DNA of 47,159 nt from NCBI RefSeq assembly GCF_019061185.1, contig NZ_JAHQZU010000018.1, positions 1-47,159 on the forward strand. Direction: 5' to 3'. The position numbers were made by a program, and so were the translations under genes. Numbering within the stretch: the first letter of the stretch is position 1; every line of letters starts with the position of its first letter. The stretch comes from Paracoccus sp. Z118 (lineage in GTDB: Bacteria; Pseudomonadota; Alphaproteobacteria; Rhodobacterales; Rhodobacteraceae). This document shows, in pieces, positions 8,371 through 16,042 of the stretch. The notes below the pieces were generated by a model that was not told the origin of the DNA, searched no databases, and saw only the letters and a program-made list of their open reading frames with translations.

Positions 8371-9185
8371 TGCTGAACGACTTCATGATCCGCGCCGCGC
8401 TGGCCGGGATCGGGCTGGCGATCGCCTGCGCGCCGCTCGGCTGCTTCGTCGTCTGGCGGCGGATGGCCTATTTCGGGGACGCGACCGCCCATGCCGCGCT
8501 GCTGGGCGTGGCCCTGTCGCTGGCGCTGGCCGTGCCGCTGTTTCCTGCGGTGATCGTGGTCGCCCTGGCGATGGCGGCGGCGGTCGCCTCGCTGACCGGA
8601 CGGGGCCATGCGTCCGACACGATCCTTGGGGTGCTGTCCCATGCGGCGCTCGCGGCGGGGCTGGTGGCGGTGTCGCTGGTGCCGGGGGTGCGGTCCGACC
8701 TCAACGCCTATCTGTTCGGCGACATCCTCGCCGTCACGCGCGGCGATCTGGTGACGATCTGGCTGGGCGCCGCCGCGGTGGTCGGGCTGCTGGCGTGGCG
8801 GTGGTCGGCGCTGCTGCTCTCCACCCTCTCGCCCGAGATGGCGGTCGCGGCCGGCATCCGCCCGCGCCTCGAACAATGGGCACTGAACATCGCCCTGGCG
8901 CTGGTCGTCGCGGCGGGCATCCGCATTGTCGGCGCGCTGCTCATCAGCGCCATGCTCATCATCCCCGCCGCCGCCGCCCGCCCCCTCAGCCGCACGCCCG
9001 AGGGGATGGCGGTCGCCACGGCGGCGCTCGGCATGGCGGGCGTCGTCGGCGGACTGGCCGCCGCCTGGACGCAGGACAGCCCCACCGGCCCGACGATCGT
9101 CTGCGCCGTGGCAGTGCTGTTCGTGCTGACGAACTTTGCCGCGAGCCTGAAGCCGCGCAGGAAGGGAACCAACATCCGTCTTTGA
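8370..9185 (+). CDS. znuB: Zinc ABC transporter permease ZnuB
   Basis: A 271-residue ABC-3 family permease with about eight membrane helices. It opens with DFMIRAALAGIGLAIACAPL and GCFVVWRRMAYFGDATAHAA; the latter block is the conserved second-helix and coupling region of zinc and manganese permeases. The late block LVVAAGIRIVGALLISAMLI is also typical. It forms the membrane channel with ZnuC and receives Zn2+ from ZnuA. Its ATG shares a base with the znuC stop codon. It is the last gene of the zinc operon; a weak AT-rich dyad (TCTTTG/CAAAGA, 9195-9211) follows, without a T-run. Confidence 0.93.
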   Translation: MLNDFMIRAALAGIGLAIACAPLGCFVVWRRMAYFGDATAHAALLGVALSLALAVPLFPAVIVVALAMAAAVASLTGRGHASDTILGVLSHAALAAGLVAVSLVPGVRSDLNAYLFGDILAVTRGDLVTIWLGAAAVVGLLAWRWSALLLSTLSPEMAVAAGIRPRLEQWALNIALALVVAAGIRIVGALLISAMLIIPAAAARPLSRTPEGMAVATAALGMAGVVGGLAAAWTQDSPTGPTIVCAVAVLFVLTNFAASLKPRRKGTNIRL

Positions 9186-9240
9186 GCGTCTGGGTCTTTG
9201 AGTAACAAAGATCATGATGACATCCCGGACCGCACGGTTA

Positions 9241-9273
9241 GCGTTAACGCGATTGCAGGGACGGGTGTTAACA
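9241..9273 (+). promoter_or_regulatory. Twin GTTAAC palindromes ahead of the glycan operon
   Basis: A perfect 10-base palindrome GCGTTAACGC (9241-9250) and a perfect 8-base palindrome TGTTAACA (9266-9273) share the GTTAAC core. Their centres are 24 bases apart, a little over two helical turns. They lie directly upstream of the AGAGGGG ribosome binding site (9273-9279) of the first glycosyltransferase gene. This arrangement would suit a dimeric repressor binding two sites, but no known regulator is implied. Confidence 0.35.
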
Positions 9274-9283
9274 GAGGGGCGCA

Positions 9284-10471
9284 ATGAGACGTACAGTCGT
9301 GGCGATTTCGGATTACTGCGACGGCGCTCCTCCTTCCCCAAGCCGCCATCACCTTCAGGATTTCCACCGGGCGTGGGGCCGCATCGACGTGGCACCGCCT
9401 GCCGGTGATGTGCAGGTGGATGTGCAGGTGGTCGGCGGCTATCTGGAACGGCTGCCGCTTGCGGCCGTCGCCGCCGGTCTGGCCGAACGCGCCGAGGTCT
9501 GGCAGTTCGCGGGAAGCGATGAGGCCGCCTTCGACAGCGCCGCCGCGCTTGGCGGGACTGCGCCCGACCTGCCCGCGCCCGCCGGTCTGACGCGGCGCGT
9601 CTTCCGCGCCGATGGTCACGCGGCGCCCTACGGATCGGCCGACGCGCTCGCCCATATCGCCCGGCACGGGGCGCCTGACATCCTCTGCGTCTGGGGCCTC
9701 GGCGTGACCGAGGAGCTGCTGGACGCCTGCGAGGACAGCATCCGCATCTACAACTCCATCGACGCGCCCGCGATCCGCATCCCGCCCGCGATCAGCCGCG
9801 ACTTCGACATCTTCCTGACCGGCGCGGAATGGCAGTTGGCCGAGATCCGCGCCCGCCATCCCGGCGCGATCTGCGCGGTGCTGCCGATCGGGCCGGAATT
9901 CGCCTCGGACGTGACCTTCCATCCGACCGGCGCGGCCAAGGATTACGACGTCGTCTATGTCGCGGCGACGCAGGCCTACAAGCGCCACGACCTGCTGCTG
10001 GACGCGCTGGACCGCCTGCCGCGCAGCATCCGCGCGCTCTGCGTCGTGGGGTATGGCGAGATGACGGACAACCTGCGGGCCGAAGCCATCCGGCGCGGGC
10101 TGAACATCGACTGGGTCGGCCCGGTCAGCCATGACGAGGTGAACGCGCTCATCAACCGCGCGAAGGTCGGCGTGGTCTGCGGGGTGGACGACGGCGCCCC
10201 CGCGATCCTGACCGAATACATGCTGGCGGGCCTGCCGGTGCTGGCGAACGAGCGGCTGGTCTGCGGGCGGCAATATATCCGCCCGGACACCGGCCTGACC
10301 GCAGCCGAGGACCGCTTCCACCTCGCGCTCGCCCATCTGGTCGAGCGTCACGCGAGCTATGACCCCCGCGCCGTGGTCCAGGCGAACTGGACCTGGCCCC
10401 ATTCCATCCGCCACCTCAGCGCATTGATTGAGATGGCACGCTCGCGGCGTGCCGGAAAGGTTTCAGCATGA
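9284..10471 (+). CDS. Glycosyltransferase, GT-B fold (GT4-like)
   Basis: A 395-residue cytoplasmic glycosyltransferase of the two-Rossmann GT-B type. The second domain shows a typical family-4 series: YDVVYVAATQAYKRHDLLLD (start of the nucleotide-sugar domain), LCVVGYGEMTDNLRAEA, and APAILTEYMLAGLPVLANER, where the acidic residue contacts the donor sugar. No signal or membrane helix is visible. A strong ribosome binding site (AGAGGGG) precedes the ATG. It is the first of six packed genes and overlaps the next by four bases. Donor and acceptor cannot be read from the sequence. The downstream mutase makes a galactofuranose-containing product plausible for the operon as a whole. Confidence 0.8.
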   Translation: MRRTVVAISDYCDGAPPSPSRHHLQDFHRAWGRIDVAPPAGDVQVDVQVVGGYLERLPLAAVAAGLAERAEVWQFAGSDEAAFDSAAALGGTAPDLPAPAGLTRRVFRADGHAAPYGSADALAHIARHGAPDILCVWGLGVTEELLDACEDSIRIYNSIDAPAIRIPPAISRDFDIFLTGAEWQLAEIRARHPGAICAVLPIGPEFASDVTFHPTGAAKDYDVVYVAATQAYKRHDLLLDALDRLPRSIRALCVVGYGEMTDNLRAEAIRRGLNIDWVGPVSHDEVNALINRAKVGVVCGVDDGAPAILTEYMLAGLPVLANERLVCGRQYIRPDTGLTAAEDRFHLALAHLVERHASYDPRAVVQANWTWPHSIRHLSALIEMARSRRAGKVSA

Positions 10472-12813
10472 CCTTCGATCTTGGCCTCACCGACGCTTCC
10501 GCCGCCCTGCCCGCCGCTCAAGCACCGCTGATCTGCTTTTCCCACCTGCGCTGGGATTTCGTGCTGCAACGCCCGCAGCACCTGATCGGCCGCTTCGCCG
10601 AAACCCGCCGCGTGATCTTCTGGGAAGAAATGATCCCGGTCGATCACCACCTGCCCTTCCTCGAATTCCACGCCTTCGACGGCACTTCGGTGCAGGCCGT
10701 CCGCCCGCGCGTGCCGCGCCATTTCTCGCCCGAGGACACCGAGCGCGCGCTGGCCGGGCTGCTGGACCAGATGCTCCGCCTCACCGGCATCGCCGATCCG
10801 GTGCTGTGGTTCTACACCCCGCAGATGTGGCCGATCGCCCGGCACGTGAAGGCGAGCGCGGTGGTCTATGATTGCATGGACGAGTTGTCGAACTTCCGCT
10901 TCGCCCCGCCCGAACTGCGCCGGAACGAGGCCGATCTGATGGCCGCCGCCGATGTCGTCTTCACCGGCGGCCACAGCCTCTTCGAAGCCAAGCGCCTTCA
11001 GCACGACAACATCCACCCGTTCCCCTCCAGCGTCGATGCCCGACACTTCGCCGCCGCGCGGACGGGCCTGCCCGAGCCCGCCGATCAGACGAACATCCCG
11101 CATCCGCGCCTCGGCTATTACGGCGTGATCGACGAGCGGCTGGACCTGCAACTGATCCGCGACACGGCGGCCGCGCGGCCCGACTGGCAGATCGTCATGG
11201 TCGGCCCGGTCGCCAAGATCGCGGACGGCGACCTGCCCCGCGCCGCGAACATCCACTGGCTCGGCCAGAAGCAATATGCCGACCTGCCGGCCTATCTGTC
11301 GGGCTGGGACGCGGCGCTGATGCCGTTTGCCATCAACGAGGCGACGCGCTTCATCAGCCCCACCAAGACGCCCGAATATCTCGCCGGCGGGCGGCCTGTC
11401 GTCTCGACCCCGATCCACGACGTGGTCCGCCATTACGGCGAGGCGCAGGCGGTCCGCATCGCCCATGACACCCCCGCCTTCATCGCCGCCTGCGAGGACG
11501 CCTTGGCGATGAAGCGGCAGGGCGGTGCGTGGCGGGACGAGGCCGACCGGATGCTCGCGACGCTCAGCTGGGACACGACGTTCCGGCACATGAACCGCCT
11601 CGTGACCGAGGCGGCCGAGGCGAAGGCCACGCCGCGCGGCCCCGACCGCTTTCCCGCCCCCGGCATCCGCCGCGACTGTCCGCGCCCCTATGACGTGGTG
11701 ATCGCCGGCGCGGGCTTTGCCGGATCGGTGCTGGCCGAGCGGCTGGCCGAGGGTTCGGGCCAGCGGGTGCTGGTCGTGGACAAGCGGGGCCACGTGGCGG
11801 GGAACGCCTACGACCATCTCGACGCCGCGGGGGTTCTGGTCCACCGCTACGGCCCGCATATCTTCCACACCAACAGCGACGACGTGGTCAGCTACCTGTC
11901 GCAGTTCACCGCATGGCGGCCCTATGAGCATCGCGTGCTGGCGCAAGTCGGCGACAAGCGCGTACCGATGCCGATCAACCGAACCACGGTCAACGCGCTC
12001 TACGGGCTGAACCTTGCGACCGACGCCGAGATGGCCGCCTTCCTCGCCGCGCAGGCCGAGCCGGTGGCGGACATCCGCAACAGCCGCGACGTGGTGGTGA
12101 ACGCAGTCGGCACGAAGCTCTACGAGACGTTCTTCCAGGGCTACACCCGCAAGCAGTGGGGGCTGGACCCGTCGGAACTGGACAAGTCCGTGACCTCGCG
12201 CGTGCCGACGCGGACCAACGCCGACGACCGCTATTTCACCGACAGCTTCCAGGCGATGCCCCGCGACGGCTTCACCCGCATGTTCGAGCGGATGCTGGAC
12301 CATCCGCTGATCGACCTCGCGCTGGGGACCGACTTCCACGACCTGCCCGAACGCGACCTCGCGCCGCTGACGATCTATACCGGCCCGATCGACGCCTTCT
12401 TCGGCCATCGCTTCGGTCACCTGCCTTATCGCAGCCTTCGCTTCCGGCACGAGACGCTGGACCAGCGCCGCCTGCAGGAGGTCGCGGTGGTGAACTACCC
12501 GGCCGAGGACGTGCCGTGGACGCGGGTGACGGAATACAAGCACCTGACCGGCCAGGTGCATCCGCAGACCTCCGTGACCTACGAATACCCCTCGGCCGAG
12601 GGCGATCCCTACTACCCGATCCCGCGCCCGGAAAATCAGGCGCTGTTCAAACGCTACGAGGCGCTGGCGCTGGAACGTCCAGGCGTGATCTTCGCCGGGC
12701 GGCTGGGAACCTACCGCTATTACAACATGGATCAGGTGGTCGGGCAGGCCCTGTCGATTCACCGCCGCCTCGCGCCGCGCCTGCCCGCCGGAGCGGTGCT
12801 GGCGGGGGAATAG
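10468..12813 (+). CDS. glf: Glycosyltransferase / UDP-galactopyranose mutase fusion
   Basis: A 781-residue two-domain protein. Residues about 10-395 form a glycosyltransferase-like GT-B unit (PLICFSHLRWDFVLQRPQHL near the start; ISPTKTPEYLAGGRPVVSTP late). Residues about 408-775 are a complete UDP-galactopyranose mutase. It has the FAD motif G414-x-G416-x-x-G419 in IAGAGFAGSV, VHRYGPHIFHTNSDDVVSYL, the FFQGYTRKQWG block with its lysine/arginine and tryptophan, and GRLGTYRYYNMDQVVGQAL at the end. Mutase converts UDP-galactopyranose to UDP-galactofuranose, so the protein may make the rare donor and use it itself. The join is continuous in one frame with no sign of an error. Start ATG at 10468 overlaps the previous gene. 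Confidence 0.88.
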   Translation: MTFDLGLTDASAALPAAQAPLICFSHLRWDFVLQRPQHLIGRFAETRRVIFWEEMIPVDHHLPFLEFHAFDGTSVQAVRPRVPRHFSPEDTERALAGLLDQMLRLTGIADPVLWFYTPQMWPIARHVKASAVVYDCMDELSNFRFAPPELRRNEADLMAAADVVFTGGHSLFEAKRLQHDNIHPFPSSVDARHFAAARTGLPEPADQTNIPHPRLGYYGVIDERLDLQLIRDTAAARPDWQIVMVGPVAKIADGDLPRAANIHWLGQKQYADLPAYLSGWDAALMPFAINEATRFISPTKTPEYLAGGRPVVSTPIHDVVRHYGEAQAVRIAHDTPAFIAACEDALAMKRQGGAWRDEADRMLATLSWDTTFRHMNRLVTEAAEAKATPRGPDRFPAPGIRRDCPRPYDVVIAGAGFAGSVLAERLAEGSGQRVLVVDKRGHVAGNAYDHLDAAGVLVHRYGPHIFHTNSDDVVSYLSQFTAWRPYEHRVLAQVGDKRVPMPINRTTVNALYGLNLATDAEMAAFLAAQAEPVADIRNSRDVVVNAVGTKLYETFFQGYTRKQWGLDPSELDKSVTSRVPTRTNADDRYFTDSFQAMPRDGFTRMFERMLDHPLIDLALGTDFHDLPERDLAPLTIYTGPIDAFFGHRFGHLPYRSLRFRHETLDQRRLQEVAVVNYPAEDVPWTRVTEYKHLTGQVHPQTSVTYEYPSAEGDPYYPIPRPENQALFKRYEALALERPGVIFAGRLGTYRYYNMDQVVGQALSIHRRLAPRLPAGAVLAGE

Positions 12814-12815
12814 CC

Positions 12816-14030
12816 ATGACGCGGACGGTCGTGCTTGCGACGGACAGCCCCGCGCCGTCAGGTGTCGGGCGTCACATGCTGACGCTGGCCGCCGCCCTGC
12901 CGGATGGCTGGCGCGCCCGGCTGGCCTTTCCGCGCCACGTCGAGGGCCGGGCGCTGGCCGCCGAAGCAATGGCGCGCGGCCTCGAGGCGCTGACCGTCCC
13001 GGATGGCGACTGGCGCCCGGCCCTGTCGGACGCCGACCTGATCCACGTCCATGCCGGCATCGGCTGGGAGGGGCACGGGCTCGTCGCAATGGCCGGGGCG
13101 CCGGTGGTCCGCACCGAGCATCTGCCGTGGCTCATCACCTGTGCCCGCCAGCGCGCCGACTACGCCCGCATGGTGGCAAGGACGGACGCCGTCATCGCGG
13201 TCAGCCGCGCCTCGGCGGAAAGCTGGCGGCCGGTGCTCGCCACCATGCCCCGCCCGCGCCTGCCGCTGGCCTGCATCCCGAACGGCATCGCGGACCCGCT
13301 CGCCGCGCCCGCTCTTTCTCCTGTCAGAAATATCCTCCGGGGGTCCGGGGGTGGAAAACCCCCGGTCGCAGCGCCGCAAATCATCCTCTGCGTCGCACGG
13401 TTCACCCCGCAGAAGAACCACCGCACCCTGATCGCGGCGATGGCGCGGCTGAAGCACACCCATCCACAGGCCCGCCTGCAACTCGTCGGCACCGGCCCCG
13501 AGGAAGACCGCATCCGCGCCCGCGCCGCGCGGCACAGGCTGGCCGTCGAGTTCATGGGCATCCGCGACGACGTGCCAGCGCTGATGGCGGAGGCCGACCT
13601 GCTGGTCCTCCCCTCCGCGTTCGAGGGCCTGCCGCTCGTCGTGCTGGAAGCGATGGCGGCCCGGCTTCCGGTGATTGCCACGAATATCGGCGGCGTGACC
13701 GAGGCACTCGGGGACGACCATCCCTGGCTGGTGTCGCCGGGCGATGCGCGGGCGCTCGCCATAGCCCTCGGCCGCGCCCTTGACGCGCCCGATGCGCGTG
13801 CGAGCCTCGCCGCCACCCAGCGCGCCCGGTTCGAGGCGTTCCACACCGCAACCCGCATGGGCGAGGATACCGCCCGCATCTACGCCGCCGTGCTGCGCGG
13901 CCAGCAAAGGACGAACCTGAATGAGCAAGACCCGGCTTGGCTTCATCGGCGCGGGGGGCATCGCCCACCGGCATTTCGGCGTTCTGGAACAGATGCACGA
14001 CGTCCAGATCGTCGCGATTGCCGACCCTGA
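12816..14030 (+). CDS. Family 4 glycosyltransferase with in-frame repeat insert
   Basis: A glycosyltransferase of 404 residues as the frame stands. The N-terminal domain includes DLIHVHAGIGWEGHGL; the donor domain includes ILCVARFTPQKNHRTLIAAM, LQLVGTGPEEDRIR and FEGLPLVVLEAMAARLPVIA, the GT4 acidic motif. Two oddities are visible. First, residues about 168-187 (SPVRNILRGSGGGKPPVAAP) are encoded by a GC-rich palindromic repeat lying exactly in the linker between the two domains. Second, the frame runs 110 bases into the next gene: the normal family end is near residue 365 (RIYAAVLRG), and the last about 40 residues look like off-frame translation. A TGA sits at 13918-13920 in the neighbouring frame, just before the next ATG, so a one-base change near the end may have cost the natural stop. 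Confidence 0.8.
   Translation: MTRTVVLATDSPAPSGVGRHMLTLAAALPDGWRARLAFPRHVEGRALAAEAMARGLEALTVPDGDWRPALSDADLIHVHAGIGWEGHGLVAMAGAPVVRTEHLPWLITCARQRADYARMVARTDAVIAVSRASAESWRPVLATMPRPRLPLACIPNGIADPLAAPALSPVRNILRGSGGGKPPVAAPQIILCVARFTPQKNHRTLIAAMARLKHTHPQARLQLVGTGPEEDRIRARAARHRLAVEFMGIRDDVPALMAEADLLVLPSAFEGLPLVVLEAMAARLPVIATNIGGVTEALGDDHPWLVSPGDARALAIALGRALDAPDARASLAATQRARFEAFHTATRMGEDTARIYAAVLRGQQRTNLNEQDPAWLHRRGGHRPPAFRRSGTDARRPDRRDCRP
13328..13365 (+). repeat. Dispersed palindromic repeat inside a coding region
   Basis: The sequence starts AAATATCCTCCGGGGG and ends in a perfect hairpin, CCGGGGGT (13345-13352), loop GGAAA, ACCCCCGG (13358-13365). A near copy lies at 34501-34531 in a non-coding region. 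Here the element sits in frame inside a glycosyltransferase gene, in the interdomain linker, and is translated without a stop. It resembles in principle the palindromic elements known inside Rickettsia proteins. Confidence 0.7.
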
Positions 14031-14958
14031 CGAGGGCCGGGCGCGCGAGGCCGCCCACCGCTTCGGCGCCCGCGCCTATCCGGGACACGGGCCGATGCTG
14101 GACGAGGTTGACCTCGACGCGGTGTATATCTGCGTCCCCCCTTTTGCGCATGGCGAGGCCGAACGCGCCTGCATCGCCCGGAACCTGCCCTTCTTCGTGG
14201 AAAAACCGCTGTCGCTGGACCTGAAGCTGGCCGAGGAGATCGCCGACGAAGTCGAGCGCGCCGGCCTCATCACCGCTGTCGGCTACCATTGGCGCTATCT
14301 CGACACCGTGGACGAGGCGCGCGCCCGCCTCGCCGACAATCCGGCGCAGCTGATGACCGGCTTCTGGCTGGACCAGACCCCGCCGCCGCAATGGTGGTGG
14401 CGCGAGGATTCCTCGGGCGGGCAGATCGTGGAACAGGCGACCCACGTCATCGATCTCGCCCGGTTCCTGTCGGGCGACGTGACCGAGGTGTTCGGCCTTG
14501 CCAGCCACCGCCCGCGGCAGGATTTCGAAGGGCTGACCGTCCCGACCGCGACCACCGCGACGCTGCGCTTCGCCTCGGGCACCATCGCCAGCCTTGCCGC
14601 GACGTGCCTTCTGCGCTGGAACCACCGCGTCGGGCTGCATGTCTTCGCCGACACGCTGGCGATGGAGATCACCGACCACGACATCATGATCGACGTGGGG
14701 CAAGGCCGCCCGGTGCGCCATGCCGAGGGCGATCCCGTCTGGCGCGAGGACCGCGACTTCATCGAGGCCGTGCAGGGCCGCGAGAACCGCATCCGCTGCC
14801 CCTATTCCGAGGCGTTGGAGACGCACCGCGTGGCACTGGCCGTGTCGAAATCGGCGGCTTCGGGCGAACTCGTGAAGATGGAGGTGCTGCGGGCCAACCC
14901 GCAGCCCTTTTTTCGTCAAGCCGCTGCGGCGGATTCCGGCCCTGCCGCATCAGCATAG
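13921..14958 (+). CDS. Gfo/Idh/MocA family oxidoreductase
   Basis: A 345-residue NAD(P)-dependent sugar or inositol dehydrogenase-like protein. The dinucleotide motif GFIGAGGIAHRHF lies at residues 7-19; the family signature EKPLSLD is at 94-100 with catalytic-type Lys95. A later His in ATHVIDLARFLSG (about residue 178) fits the third conserved position. The family oxidises or epimerises sugars, often nucleotide sugars, so in this operon it could tailor a glycan residue. AAGGA at 13907-13911 serves the ATG at 13921. The end of the gene, after MEVLRANPQP, crosses a T6 run and looks unlike the family; the next gene's reading frame opens across the same stretch. Confidence 0.85.
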   Translation: MSKTRLGFIGAGGIAHRHFGVLEQMHDVQIVAIADPDEGRAREAAHRFGARAYPGHGPMLDEVDLDAVYICVPPFAHGEAERACIARNLPFFVEKPLSLDLKLAEEIADEVERAGLITAVGYHWRYLDTVDEARARLADNPAQLMTGFWLDQTPPPQWWWREDSSGGQIVEQATHVIDLARFLSGDVTEVFGLASHRPRQDFEGLTVPTATTATLRFASGTIASLAATCLLRWNHRVGLHVFADTLAMEITDHDIMIDVGQGRPVRHAEGDPVWREDRDFIEAVQGRENRIRCPYSEALETHRVALAVSKSAASGELVKMEVLRANPQPFFRQAAAADSGPAASA

Positions 14959-15055
14959 GCATATCCGCAGCCTCGGGATCGAACGCCCCAACGAGCCGTA
15001 TTTCTTCGGCTATGACGAGGGCCCGGCGGGCGACGGGCAGCTGCGGCTGGACCTG

Positions 15056-16042
15056 ATGTTCACCGGCCTTTCGGCGGGAACCGAGCTGACCTTCATGAAG
15101 GGGACGAACCCCTATCTGCATTCCCGCTGGGACGACTGGCAGGGGGTGTTCATCCCCGGCGAGGCGTCCGCCCATTACCCGATCAACTTCATGGGCTACA
15201 TGGAGGTCGGGCGCGTCATCGACAGCCGCGCCCACGGCTTCGGGCGCGGCGACGTGATCGCGACGACCTTTGGCCACAAGACCGGCCACACCGCGGACCC
15301 CGCGCGCGATCTGCTGCTGAAGATGCCCGACGGGATCGACCCCATGCTGGGCATCTTCGCCGCGCAGATGGGCCCGATCGCCGCCAACGGCATCCTGCAC
15401 GCCGATGCCGACCAGTTCGGCGCTAACGTGCCGTATCTGGGCGCCGGCGTCGAAGGCCGCCCGGTTCTGGTCTGGGGCGGCGGCACCGTCGGCCTCTTCT
15501 GCGCGCTGTTCGCGCGGCAGGGCGGCGCGTCTGAAATCGTCGTCGTGGACCCCTCGCCCTTCCGGCAGGACCTCGCCCGGCGCATGGGCTTCGATGCGAT
15601 GGGCGAGGACGAGGCGTGGCGGCACGCCAAGTCCGCCTGGCACCACAAGGTCGCGGGACGCGGGGCCGAGATCGTGTTCCAGACCCGCGCCCGGTCGGAC
15701 AGCCTGAACCTCGCCCTGCGCGCGCTGCGGCCGCAGGGAACGGTGATCGACCTCGCCTTCTATCAGGGCGGCCTAGACGGCACCCGGCTGGGCGAGGAAT
15801 TCCACCACAACGGCCTTGCGATCCGCTGCGCGCAGATCAACCGGATGCCGCGGCAGGTGGCGCATAGCTGGGACCAGCGGCGGCTGGCGCAGGAGACGCT
15901 GCACGTGCTCGCGGATCAGGGCGACCTGATCCGCCAGCACATGATCACCCATGTCGTGCCCTACGACGACGCGCCGGGCTTCCTGCGCCATCTCGTCACC
16001 GACCGCCCCGAGTTCCTGCAGATCGTGTTCGCCCATGAATGA
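15056..16042 (+). CDS. Zinc-type medium-chain dehydrogenase, start unclear
   Basis: An MDR-superfamily (alcohol dehydrogenase-like) protein. The cofactor motif is in VLVWGGGTVGLFCALFARQG, followed by VVVDPSPFRQDLARRMGFDA. The first ATG at 15056 gives 328 residues but starts too late. Protein-like sequence in the same frame continues upstream as HIRSLGIERPNEPYFFGYDE from about 14960, which reads as the missing first strands of the GroES-like domain. That upstream frame is open back to a TGA at 14873 but has no ATG, GTG or TTG; only CTG (14924, 14942) and ATT (14933) are available. Either a rare start is used, or the gene has lost its start, or it was joined to the preceding gene through a one-base change in the T6 run at 14908-14913. 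It may reduce or oxidise a sugar intermediate. Confidence 0.75.
   Translation: MFTGLSAGTELTFMKGTNPYLHSRWDDWQGVFIPGEASAHYPINFMGYMEVGRVIDSRAHGFGRGDVIATTFGHKTGHTADPARDLLLKMPDGIDPMLGIFAAQMGPIAANGILHADADQFGANVPYLGAGVEGRPVLVWGGGTVGLFCALFARQGGASEIVVVDPSPFRQDLARRMGFDAMGEDEAWRHAKSAWHHKVAGRGAEIVFQTRARSDSLNLALRALRPQGTVIDLAFYQGGLDGTRLGEEFHHNGLAIRCAQINRMPRQVAHSWDQRRLAQETLHVLADQGDLIRQHMITHVVPYDDAPGFLRHLVTDRPEFLQIVFAHE

Noticed and set aside
9195..9211. TCTTTG/CAAAGA dyad as a znuB terminator
   Set aside because: Only six AT-rich pairs and no T-run; kept as a remark, not a terminator.
10357..13089. Very long antisense frame over the glycosyltransferase genes
   Set aside because: GC-rich third-position effect; no protein family visible and it covers three well-supported genes.
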